Source of the DNA: Giesbergeria anulus | GTDB taxonomy: Bacteria > Pseudomonadota > Gammaproteobacteria > Burkholderiales > Burkholderiaceae_C | Assembly: GCF_900111115.1 (NCBI RefSeq) | Contig: NZ_FOGD01000003.1 | Location: 209,779-273,778, forward strand | Direction: 5' to 3' | DNA length: 64,000 bases | In this document: piece by piece, positions 56,575 to 63,251 of the stretch | Layout of the letters: every line of letters begins with the position of its first letter | Position numbering within the stretch: position 1 is the stretch's first letter | The notes under the pieces: generated by a model | The model's input: the letters and a program-made list of their open reading frames with translations, nothing else | The model's database searches: none | Told to the model about the DNA's origin: nothing | Program-made: the position numbers and the translations under genes

Positions 56575-58041
56575 ATGGCTTATGTTTACCGCTTAATTGT
56601 TTTTATATTTTTTCTTTTTTCTTTACTTAATATTTCCCATGCTGCTCTTCCAAAAGTTAAAGTTTGGACTTGGAGTTTAAACGGCTTGTCTTCTTCAGTT
56701 ACTTACTCTTCATATAATGCTGCTTGCCGTGGTGTTTTTGATGCTTTTGTTTCTCAAGCTGGCGGTGGTAGTTATGAAAATGAGGTCGTTGCTGGCCCAT
56801 ACTGCCGGGCTTGGAAAATTGTTGGTGGAGAGCGTTATTCTAATCAATTGCTTTTTCCTGTTGCAGTTATGTCTTGTCCTGAGAATTCTACGGCTTCCGG
56901 TTCCGATTGTATTTGTAGCGCAGGATTTGAAGAAAAAGACGGTGCTTGTAAGTCACCAGAGCTTCCAAAAGATCCAAAATGCGGCTCTTTAGCAGATATG
57001 CCTTTAGGCTTAAATGATTATGGTGCTAGTTTTGGAAATAAATCAATCGACTGGGCTAAGAATCAAGTTGGCAAACCCGCTAATTCTTGTTTTGCTGGTG
57101 GTTGTCAAGTCACTGGCGATGTTACTGGTTGCATGAGTGGAGGTACTGCTTCTACATATTGCAAAATGTCAAATCCTAAATTTACGGGTGAATCTTGTAT
57201 TGAGTCCGATACATCGGGCGATAAAGATAAATGCCAAGATGGTTATTCGGCTAGTAAACATGTTCCCGGTGTTTGTGTGCCTGACGCTGATAAACCTGAC
57301 CCAAGTAAGGACAATAATGGTGATGGCAAACCAGATGATGCCGATGGTCTTTGTCCTGATAAAACTGACCCTACTAAGCGTGTCCCTTGTGAGGGTAAAA
57401 AATCTAATTGTTCAGTTGGGCTTTGTGAAAGTAAATTTGCGCCTGATCTTTGTATTCCTTGCGATACTAATGTTGATAAAAGCACAGGTGCAGGTACAAA
57501 AACTAGTACTACTTGTAATGGTTCTAGCTGTACTACTACCAAAGAAGATGGTACGAAAGAAGAAAAACCAAAGGAACAATTTTGCGCGGAAAATCCTAAA
57601 TCACCACTTTGCATAGTAAATAAATGGGGCGGAGGTTCTTGTGCTTCTGGAAATTTTAGCTGTGACGGTGATGCAATCATGTGTGCTGTCGCTAGAGAAC
57701 AGCACCTTAATAATTGCAAAATCTCTAAATTATTTGAATCTGATAATGATTCTGCTAGTTTATTTAATAAAGCTGCCGCTGGTACTGATGAATTTTCTCC
57801 GGATAAAATGAAATCACAGGCGCAGCAAATTACCGTTTCTTCTTTCGATCAATCTGGTTTTGGCTGGTCTCATTCTTGTCCTGCTGACCCTTCTTTTAAT
57901 CTTCCTTTTGCTCACGCTGAATTCTCCATCCCTTTCAGCAAAATTTGTCCTTTGCTTGCTATCTTATCTAATGCGGGTGTTGGTATTACTTTGCTTGGTT
58001 CTCTGGTTTGGGTTTTAGGTGGTCGTAATAATAGGGGTTAA
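56575..58041 (+). CDS. Adsorption protein (pIII-like), cysteine-rich, membrane-anchored
   Basis: A 488-residue protein with signal peptide (YRLIVFIFFLFSLLNISHA), a Cys-rich N-terminal domain, a long low-complexity middle rich in Lys, Asp, Thr and Cys (DKPDPSKDNNGDGKPDDADG; KTSTTCNGSSCTTTKEDG), and a C-terminal domain ending in a transmembrane anchor (LSNAGVGITLLGSLVWVLGG). This layout and its place before the DUF2523 gene fit the receptor-binding tip protein, also called TspB-like in relatives. Codon use is AT-rich, unlike host genes. Even Cys spacing suggests disulfide-rich modules. Confidence 0.8.
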   Translation: MAYVYRLIVFIFFLFSLLNISHAALPKVKVWTWSLNGLSSSVTYSSYNAACRGVFDAFVSQAGGGSYENEVVAGPYCRAWKIVGGERYSNQLLFPVAVMSCPENSTASGSDCICSAGFEEKDGACKSPELPKDPKCGSLADMPLGLNDYGASFGNKSIDWAKNQVGKPANSCFAGGCQVTGDVTGCMSGGTASTYCKMSNPKFTGESCIESDTSGDKDKCQDGYSASKHVPGVCVPDADKPDPSKDNNGDGKPDDADGLCPDKTDPTKRVPCEGKKSNCSVGLCESKFAPDLCIPCDTNVDKSTGAGTKTSTTCNGSSCTTTKEDGTKEEKPKEQFCAENPKSPLCIVNKWGGGSCASGNFSCDGDAIMCAVAREQHLNNCKISKLFESDNDSASLFNKAAAGTDEFSPDKMKSQAQQITVSSFDQSGFGWSHSCPADPSFNLPFAHAEFSIPFSKICPLLAILSNAGVGITLLGSLVWVLGGRNNRG

Positions 58042-58043
58042 TA

Positions 58044-58346
58044 ATGCCTTGGATTCTTTCCACTTTGCTCGGTGGTCTTTTACAGATTGCGAGTAGTCTT
58101 GTTGGTCGAGTTTTAATTGCTTTGGGTTTTGGTTTTGTTGAATATATTGGCGTTTCTGCTTTAGTGGATTCCGTTAAAACTCAAGCCACTTCTTTAATTA
58201 ATTCGGTGGGCGCTTCTACTCTTGCGGATTGGGCTGGATTTTTTCGTATTGATGTTCATATTTCTATTGTAATTAGTGCCATCGGGGTTAAGCTGGTCTT
58301 AAACTCATTGACTGGCGATAAAGTTCGTAAATTAATTCAAAAATAA
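58044..58346 (+). CDS. DUF2523 minor coat protein (pVI-like)
   Basis: A 100-residue hydrophobic protein with two or three transmembrane helices (ILSTLLGGLLQIASSLVGRVLIALGFGFVEYIGV; ISIVISAIGVKLVLNSL). DUF2523 proteins lie between the adsorption and Zot genes of inoviruses and correspond to pVI. It starts 2 bases after the adsorption protein stop. Confidence 0.85.
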   Translation: MPWILSTLLGGLLQIASSLVGRVLIALGFGFVEYIGVSALVDSVKTQATSLINSVGASTLADWAGFFRIDVHISIVISAIGVKLVLNSLTGDKVRKLIQK

Positions 58347-58348
58347 AT

Positions 58349-59545
58349 ATGCCTATTAATTTTGTCACTGGTTTGCCACGTACTGGTAAAACTTTATTCA
58401 CTTTTATACAAGTTATTGATCGTGCGAAAAAAGAAAATCGCCCGGTTTATTATTGCAACATTCCAGAAGTTACTATTCCGGGATGGATAGAAATTGATCA
58501 TCCAGATAAATGGATGGAGTGCCCCAACGATTCCATTATTATTGTCGATGAGTTGCAGGATTTTTGGGGCGATGCAAGTCCGGGCGCTAAAGTTCCATTG
58601 CCAATTTTGGAATTATCAAAACACGGCAAGCGCGGCATTGATTTTTATTTTATCACCCAAGACCCCACACTGGTGCATAAAACTCCGCGCAAATTGTGTG
58701 AGACTCATTGGAATGTCATTCGCGCTTTTGGCACAGAAAAAGCAATGGCTCACAAGTTTAGCCGTATGCAGACTGATCCAGAAAAAGTTAAAAATAAAGC
58801 AGATAAATACCCTTGGTCATATCCGAAGGAAGCATTCGGAAAAAAGGATAAAGCTGGAAATTGGATTACTAAACCTTGGTACAAAAGCGCCGACGTGCAT
58901 AATATCAGGCGTCAAATACCTCTTAAATTAATAGCTATTCCAGGTGGCATATTAGTTGCTGGTTTAGCTGTTTGGATTGCTTTTTCATTTTTCGGTAATT
59001 TTGTTGAAAATGCTAAAAATCCAACGGGTGCAAAATCTGCCGTTGGTGCAAAGCCTGCTTCTGCTGCGTCGGGTGCAAACGTGCCCACTATTGCAAAGCC
59101 TGCTTCTGCCGAAGAATACGTTTTGGCTCGCTTGCCTCGGCTTCCGAGTTTTCCGCACACTGCCCCGGTTTACGATGAAGTCACTAAACCCACCCACGCA
59201 CCTTATCCAGCTGCGTGTGTTCAGTCTGCAAGCGTCTGTAAGTGCTACACGCAACAAGGCACTTTGCTTCGTGTTGAAGTATCGGTTTGTGCCCGTATCG
59301 TTGCTGAGGGCTTTTTCATTGACTGGGACGCTGGGCGTGGTCAGCAACAGCAAGCACACGCCCCTGCGCCGCACCAAACAGCCCCTACACAGGAGGCCCA
59401 TCAGGTGCAGTCTATGCCCGCCCCTCTACTGGTGGCGTCGGCCCCGTCTGTACCGGCTCCAGCTCTACCAGCTCCGTCGAAAAATTTGGGCTATCTCGAA
59501 TCACTGCGCCTGCGTAATGCCGAAGTCCGTAGCGTTCTGCGGTAA
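58349..59545 (+). CDS. Zot-like phage assembly ATPase (pI-like)
   Basis: A 398-residue protein with an N-terminal ATPase domain: Walker A FVTGLPRTGKTLFTF (5-19), Walker B SIIIVDELQDFWG near 65-77, and DFYFITQDPTLVHKTPR. One transmembrane helix lies at about 191-217 (AIPGGILVAGLAVWIAFSFF). The periplasmic part is Ala/Pro-rich with a Cys-containing segment (SVCKCYTQQGTLL) and ends LESLRLRNAEVRSVLR. Zot/pI proteins power virion extrusion through the inner membrane. No pIV-type secretin gene is present, so the phage probably borrows a host secretin. Confidence 0.92.
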   Translation: MPINFVTGLPRTGKTLFTFIQVIDRAKKENRPVYYCNIPEVTIPGWIEIDHPDKWMECPNDSIIIVDELQDFWGDASPGAKVPLPILELSKHGKRGIDFYFITQDPTLVHKTPRKLCETHWNVIRAFGTEKAMAHKFSRMQTDPEKVKNKADKYPWSYPKEAFGKKDKAGNWITKPWYKSADVHNIRRQIPLKLIAIPGGILVAGLAVWIAFSFFGNFVENAKNPTGAKSAVGAKPASAASGANVPTIAKPASAEEYVLARLPRLPSFPHTAPVYDEVTKPTHAPYPAACVQSASVCKCYTQQGTLLRVEVSVCARIVAEGFFIDWDAGRGQQQQAHAPAPHQTAPTQEAHQVQSMPAPLLVASAPSVPAPALPAPSKNLGYLESLRLRNAEVRSVLR

Positions 59546-59804
59546 GCCCTACTGGGGGTATGGGGGCTGTAGCCCCCATGGTTACGGTGCGTTTTTGCTG
59601 CGCTGTGTTTGCACTGTACATGCAGCATCCTGCCCGTCGCTTCGCCCCGGCCTTGGCGCGCGGGGCGCTGGTTTCACTTTGTCACTACTCGTCCCCCGTC
59701 GCCCTGATAAACATGGCTTTTAGCAGGGGCGGGCGTGGTGGCCCTGTCTCTGTTTTTTGGGCATCCGCTTGTGATGCCCGCTGCCCTCTCTGTGAGAGAG
59801 CAAC
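59546..59804. other. Structured noncoding region between zot and the recombinase
   Basis: No convincing gene in 259 bases. It holds a perfect 9-bp hairpin ATGGGGGCT-GT-AGCCCCCAT (59560-59579) 14 bases after the zot stop, a GC-rich imperfect repeat (GCCCCGG...GCGGGGC), GGCATC...GATGCC and CTCTC-TGT-GAGAG just before the recombinase. The first hairpin lacks a T-run. Could contain a terminator, a recombinase-control site or part of the origin. Confidence 0.45.
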
Positions 59805-60380
59805 ATGATTTACGGTTATGCCCGGGTTTCTACAGTCCATCAAGACACCCACTTGCAAATTGACGCCCTGACTCGTGCAGGGGCCACCTTTATCGTTGAA
59901 GAAAAAACCTCCTCGGTCGGGGCGCGGCGCGAACTCAACCGCCTTCTGTCCCGGCTCCATCGTGGCGACTGCGTGCTGGTTTACAAGCTGGATCGATTTG
60001 CCCGCAGCTTGATTGATCTGCTCAAAATCATTGACCGCATCGAATCAGCAGGCGCGACATTTCGCAGCATCACTGAATCAATTGACACCTCAACCCCAGC
60101 AGGTCGGATGATGATGCAGATGCTGGGTGCGTTTGCCGAATTTGAGCGCGGCATCATCCGTGAGCGCAGCATTGCGGGCCAGCAGGCTGCACGCGATAGG
60201 GGCCACCTGCCGGGCCGCCCCCGTACTTTGACGTTTGACCAAGAGCGCGAACTGGTAGCGCTCTACCAGTCTGGCGCTCACACGTTCAAGGGGCTTGCTA
60301 CCCGCTATGGGGTGTCGATTTCTGTAGTCAAGCGGTCGGTGTATCGCGTCACCAAGCCCTGCTCTAGCAGTTTGAAATGA
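59805..60380 (+). CDS. Small serine recombinase (resolvase/invertase family), probable integrase
   Basis: A 191-residue serine recombinase. MIYGYARVSTVHQD carries catalytic Ser9; VYKLDRFARSLIDLLKI and AFAEFERGIIRERSIAGQ are the conserved arginine and E-helix motifs; the last 40 residues form an HTH (FKGLATRYGVSISVVKRSVYR). It is the only recombinase in the prophage, so it presumably performs integration at tRNA-Ser, as the comparable enzyme does in Ralstonia RSM phages. Small resolvases normally resolve or invert; use as an integrase is uncommon. Confidence 0.88.
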   Translation: MIYGYARVSTVHQDTHLQIDALTRAGATFIVEEKTSSVGARRELNRLLSRLHRGDCVLVYKLDRFARSLIDLLKIIDRIESAGATFRSITESIDTSTPAGRMMMQMLGAFAEFERGIIRERSIAGQQAARDRGHLPGRPRTLTFDQERELVALYQSGAHTFKGLATRYGVSISVVKRSVYRVTKPCSSSLK

Positions 60381-60430
60381 TCTAACGGTGTCAAAATATG
60401 CACTTGAAAGAATACTCATTAGGGGGAATA

Positions 60431-60802
60431 ATGTCCGGTAAGTGGGAAGTGGAATACACCGATGAGCTTGGTCAGTGGTGGGCTGACCTGACCGAAGCGG
60501 AACAGGAATCCATTGATGCATCGGTTCGGCTTTTAGAAGAGAAGGGGCCGAATCTTGGGTTCCCCCATACGTCTGGAATTGAGAGGTCAAGGCACTCTCA
60601 TATGCGTGAATTGCGGGTACAGCATGAAGGTCGGCCCTATCGGGTTCTCTATGCGTTTGACCCGCGCCGTAGTGCCATCCTCTTGCTAGGTGGTGACAAA
60701 ACTGGCAATGACCGCTGGTATGAAGTTCATGTTCCGATAGCTGACAAGCTGTATGACACGCACATCGAAATTTTGAGAAAGGAAGGGCAGATCAATGGCT
60801 AA
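60431..60802 (+). CDS. HigB/RelE-type toxin (phage Gp49-like)
   Basis: A 123-residue protein of the RelE/ParE-type Gp49-like family: WEVEYTDELGQWWADLTEAEQESI, MRELRVQHEGRPYRVLYAFDPRRSAILLLGGDK and YEVHVPIADKLYDTHIEIL. Homologues are ribosome-dependent mRNA interferases. ATG 60431 with GGGGGAATA upstream. The toxin precedes its antitoxin and overlaps it by 8 bases, as usual for higBA. Confidence 0.85.
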   Translation: MSGKWEVEYTDELGQWWADLTEAEQESIDASVRLLEEKGPNLGFPHTSGIERSRHSHMRELRVQHEGRPYRVLYAFDPRRSAILLLGGDKTGNDRWYEVHVPIADKLYDTHIEILRKEGQING

Positions 60803-61106
60803 GAAGTTCAGCGAATTGCGCACCAAAATGTCACCAGAGGCCCAAGCTCGTGCTGCTGCACGCGCTGAGGCCATGCTGGTGGAAATGCAACTCCAAGAGC
60901 TGCGCAAAGCCCGCAAGGTGACACAGGTGGAAGTAGCCAAGGCCATGAGTGTGGAACAGGCCACGGTTTCCAAGTTGGAGCACCGGGACGACATGTATGT
61001 CAGCACACTGAGGGAGTACGTCAAAGCCCTTGGGGGCGAGTTGAAGCTGGTTGCCTCGTTTCCTGATGCAGACATTCAGGTGCATCCGTTCGAGTTAGCC
61101 CATTGA
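60795..61106 (+). CDS. HigA-type XRE antitoxin
   Basis: A 103-residue protein with an XRE helix-turn-helix (LRKARKVTQVEVAKAMSVEQATVSKLEHR, about 36-66), then STLREYVKALGGELKLVASFPD, typical of antitoxins paired with Gp49-like toxins. It probably also represses the pair. As the right-most plus-strand genes of the phage, the module may stabilise the prophage or act against other phages (inference). Confidence 0.87.
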   Translation: MAKKFSELRTKMSPEAQARAAARAEAMLVEMQLQELRKARKVTQVEVAKAMSVEQATVSKLEHRDDMYVSTLREYVKALGGELKLVASFPDADIQVHPFELAH

Positions 61107-61123
61107 AGGAGCTACTCACAGGC

Positions 61124-61147
61124 AAAAAAAAGCCGGGTGAACCCGGC
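61124..61147 (-). terminator. Minus-strand terminator at the prophage right end
   Basis: GCCGGG-TGAA-CCCGGC with eight A residues on its left; read on the minus strand it is a hairpin followed by eight Ts. It lies 8 bases past the TAG at 61156-61158 that would end the regulator gene in the circular phage. No complete minus-strand gene ends here in the lysogen, so its presence makes sense only for the circular form. Confidence 0.8.
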
Positions 61148-61247
61148 ACTTTGGTCTAGTCATCTTGGTTCGAAACCTTGGCTAGTTGTCCTTGTAAACG
61201 CTGTACCAACGGAAAATTGGCATGAATTTGTTCGTCGCCGATGCGTT

Positions 61248-61259
61248 CGTTTCCGCCAA
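61248..61259 (+). other. attR core (12-bp repeat)
   Basis: CGTTTCCGCCAA, identical to 52499-52510 and to the tRNA-Ser 3' end. No tRNA sequence precedes it. Right end of the inovirus prophage. Confidence 0.83.
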
Positions 61260-61267
61260 TTTGCATC

Positions 61268-61296
61268 AGCCCCTAGCTCATCGCTAGGGGCTTTTT
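61268..61296 (+). terminator. Intrinsic terminator just after attR
   Basis: AGCCCCTAGC-TCATC-GCTAGGGGCT followed by TTTTTG. It stands at the same distance from the att core as the terminator at 52515-52546 and has a similar base pattern, so it is either the original tRNA terminator or the counterpart from the second prophage. Confidence 0.8.
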
Positions 61297-61389
61297 GCTT
61301 TGGTGCCCACTGTCTTAGCACGCGGCAAAGCAGCCTCGCTGCCCATATTTTTCTGTGGCTTGCTCCAAAAGCGAAATTTCTTGTTGCAT
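61275..61389 (-). pseudogene. Internally deleted regulator of a second, related prophage
   Basis: ATG 61389 reads MQQEISLLEQATEKYG, matching the start of the intact regulator (MQQINELLEAAAKKCG). The HTH is missing, and the frame stops at 61315. In another frame the following residues (GSEAALPRAKTVGTKAKSP) resemble the intact protein's GEALCRVLRRQRGQNKKP, ending at the terminator hairpin. So the two ends survive and about 60 codons are deleted. Confidence 0.6.
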
Positions 61390-61449
61390 AGCTGTTGTCT
61401 TTTTGGCATCAAGTTTTGTAGCCAGAGCTCTACACCTACAGGGGCTGCC

Positions 61450-61653
61450 ATGCACTATCCGGAAAGCTTAAAACTGCTTCGCGCTGAGTCTTCTTCGTTT
61501 GTGTGCCATCTGTGCCACCCTGTACGTCATTTTTCGGCCCTGAATGCCTACCGCCTCCAACAAGCCTTTCTCGGCATTGAGCGGGTGCCACCTCGCAGCC
61601 CTGGTCAGCCACATAAGCAGCACTCTGCATCTCAACAACAGTGGGGCGTTTGA
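61450..61653 (+). CDS. Small ORF in the second prophage remnant
   Basis: A 67-residue frame starting MHYPESLKLLRAESSSFVCH. Its 33-base leader matches that of the first early gene of the intact phage in 29 positions, and both start MH. The protein body differs (CHLCHP motif; Gln/His-rich end). It holds the same place next to the regulator. Expression and function unknown; it may be a decayed or diverged early protein. Confidence 0.45.
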   Translation: MHYPESLKLLRAESSSFVCHLCHPVRHFSALNAYRLQQAFLGIERVPPRSPGQPHKQHSASQQQWGV

Positions 61654-61657
61654 TGGT

Positions 61658-62119
61658 TTATCTAAAGTCCATTGCCACCTGCTCAATGTCTGGGATGCCC
61701 CGGTACCGTAGCACCCGGTATCCAGCATCCTTTAGCAGTTTGTCTCGGTTAGCGTCTTGTGCTTCTCGTCCGTCGTGGCTGCTGTCGTCCAGTTCAATCA
61801 CTGCCAGCACCTTGAACGATTTATCGCAGATCACGAAATCGGCGCGCTTGCGGTCAAAGGTGTTGCGTGCTCCTCGTGATTTGGCTGTTAGCAGTGCCCC
61901 AAAGGACACCTGCGATAGCACGATCAAGGTAGGCAATGCACTTTGCAAGCGGAAGAACATCGCTTGTTCGTTCTTGGTCAATGGTGGACAAGCCCTTGGC
62001 TTTTCTCCTTCGATGGCCTTATCGGGTATCTCCTTTGGCCCTTGCTGCTTTTTTGAGAGTGCTGCTATGACAACAACAGCAATGACCAACACTATCAACA
62101 CCAGCATGATGGTTTGCAT
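61658..62119 (-). CDS. Antisense cargo gene: membrane-anchored DUF2726 protein
   Basis: A 153-residue protein with an N-terminal transmembrane helix (IMLVLIVLVIAVVVIAAL) and a DUF2726 domain: PLTKNEQAMFFRLQSALP, then FVICDKSFKVLAVIELDDSSH and LLKDAGYRVLRYRGIPD. The DFV...VIELD.S segment resembles PD-(D/E)XK nuclease folds. ATG 62119 has AAAGGAAAAAG upstream. It occupies the same antisense slot in the second prophage remnant as the DUF4124-like gene does in the intact phage, so it is probably a phage-carried accessory gene. Confidence 0.8.
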   Translation of the reverse strand: MQTIMLVLIVLVIAVVVIAALSKKQQGPKEIPDKAIEGEKPRACPPLTKNEQAMFFRLQSALPTLIVLSQVSFGALLTAKSRGARNTFDRKRADFVICDKSFKVLAVIELDDSSHDGREAQDANRDKLLKDAGYRVLRYRGIPDIEQVAMDFR

Positions 62120-62485
62120 TTCTTTTTCCTTTCTGGGGGGCGGTTCTGCCGCAGATTGTGCTGCTGTTGCAGCCACAGGGGGGGCTGTTTGAACTTCGCA
62201 CAGTCTCTCCGTCCTGTAACACGGGAGAAAGTTCTAACGTTCAGGATCAGGGTGTCTTGCGCTTCGAACGCTCCATCAAGCTCTTTGCACATCATAGTTC
62301 TTTGCCGTCGTCTATCGGTTGCGCTGTTATGGAAAGGTTTTCAATTATCTTTATGATATTGGTGCAAATTAAGAAGAATTGATAGAAGATGTTAACGTTA
62401 TTAGATTAAATCGTCGGGTTAATTTATCCAGTGTGGTGTCTGGCGTGTCGAGGGGTGTCTTTAATCATTGTTTAATAGTTTAAAA
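62120..62485. other. Region without a recognisable gene
   Basis: About 365 bases, becoming AT-rich after 62340. Open frames here are short and show no family features. Given its neighbours it is probably decayed phage sequence corresponding to the region before or at the start of a lost replication gene. Confidence 0.4.
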
Positions 62486-62629
62486 ATGGATAAAATAAAA
62501 ATCACAGGATACGAAAATTGTGCTGGTCTTGGAAAAGCGTCTGACAAGGCTTATGCCATCGGTCAATTGCATACTCTCGCACCTCTTATTGAGTCATTTC
62601 CTGAGGGTGGGATTTGTCGTGGGGGATAG
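62486..62629 (+). pseudogene. Possible N-terminal remnant of a phage ssDNA-binding protein
   Basis: A 47-residue frame MDKIKITGYENCAGLGKASD ending in PEGGICRGG. The pattern (short strand, G-x-S/A-K, then a Y.IGQLHTLAPL strand) resembles the start of inovirus ssDNA-binding proteins, which are about twice as long. If so it is truncated. There is no strong ribosome-binding site. The family call is uncertain. Confidence 0.3.
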
Positions 62630-62855
62630 ATCCTAATTGCCAATGGTTGCTTCCTCTTGTATAGAGAATTAAGCGTATTCAATCTTCATTATTATCAGAA
62701 TTTTATATTCAGGAAGTTATGATTTTTCTTGCAAGCGAGAACAGCAAGTTCGTGACATAGCGCGTGTTATCAACTCCCAGCGGTAGAAAATATCCGGGTC
62801 GTCGATAGCAGGATCAGAACTGCAAAGTGCATTCATCCAGAATTAAGGCGCTGGG

Positions 62856-63032
62856 CTAGCCTTGTCTATCTTGGGCGACACGAATGATGGAGCGCAGATC
62901 CGAGGCCATCGCTTCAAAACAACCTGCCTGCAGCCAGCGGCGTATTTGTTGGTACACCGCTTCCCAAGGGGGTAGATCGTTGGGTAGCATGCATCAAGTT
63001 GTCCCGGCACGCACTAGCCAGCGCAGGGCATT
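62856..63032 (-). pseudogene. N-terminal relic of an IS5-family transposase
   Basis: The minus strand reads NALRWLVRAGTT, stop, CMLPNDLPPWEAVYQQIRRW, LQAGCFEAMASDLRSIIRVAQ and then a TAG at 62856-62858. This matches the N-terminal domain of IS5-family transposases (RAGTTWRMLP in intact relatives), with Trp changed to a stop. The true start and the catalytic domain are absent. The C-terminal relic at 36877-37155 belongs to the same broad family. Confidence 0.75.
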
Positions 63033-63168
63033 ACAGACTTTTCGCATAGATCGTGGTAACGCTGGGGGCGTTGGTGCCAATCAATGCCAAGTAGGGTTGG
63101 GTGAAATTCCATTTTTCACCACTGACATCAGTGGGGTAGGTCTTGCACTCACTAAGTGCGCGGCAAGC

Positions 63169-63213
63169 CTCGGGGTTCAGCCCGAGTTTGAGAGCGCGGA
63201 TGCCGTAGGCATC
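63169..63213 (+). repeat. Two perfect hairpins upstream of tnpB
   Basis: CTCGGG-GTTCAG-CCCGAG (63169-63186) and GATGCC-GTA-GGCATC (63199-63213), both with 6-bp perfect stems. IS200/IS605 elements use subterminal hairpins as ends, and omega RNAs have such stems; the pair lies 40-80 bases before the tnpB start. Could be the left end of this element or the RNA-coding right end of a lost neighbour. Confidence 0.4.
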
Positions 63214-63251
63214 CTCATGGGTGTTTGCTACTCTTGGATGTCCAATTGATA

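Larger units (their letters stand above)
52499..61259 (+). mobile_element. Inovirus (filamentous phage) prophage, about 8.75 kb
   Basis: Bounded by the 12-bp att repeats, with the standard filamentous-phage order on the plus strand: early proteins, replication initiator, ssDNA-binding protein, small coat proteins, major coat protein, central terminator, adsorption protein, DUF2523 minor coat, Zot-like ATPase. A small serine recombinase and a HigBA-type module lie at the right end. Use of a small serine recombinase and a tRNA-Ser 3' end resembles the RSM phages of Ralstonia (established knowledge), rather than dif/XerCD-using inoviruses. All genes look intact, so it may be active. The structural genes are more AT-rich than the host. 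Confidence 0.9.

Noticed and set aside
52499..61259. CRISPR array or other repeat array in the accessory region
   Set aside because: Only single inverted repeats and the 12-bp att repeat were found; there are no regularly spaced direct repeats.
61156..61266. 36-codon minus-strand frame starting MQIGGNERIGDE across attR
   Set aside because: It is most simply the displaced tail of the phage regulator gene after integration; there is no ribosome-binding site, so it is not listed as a gene.
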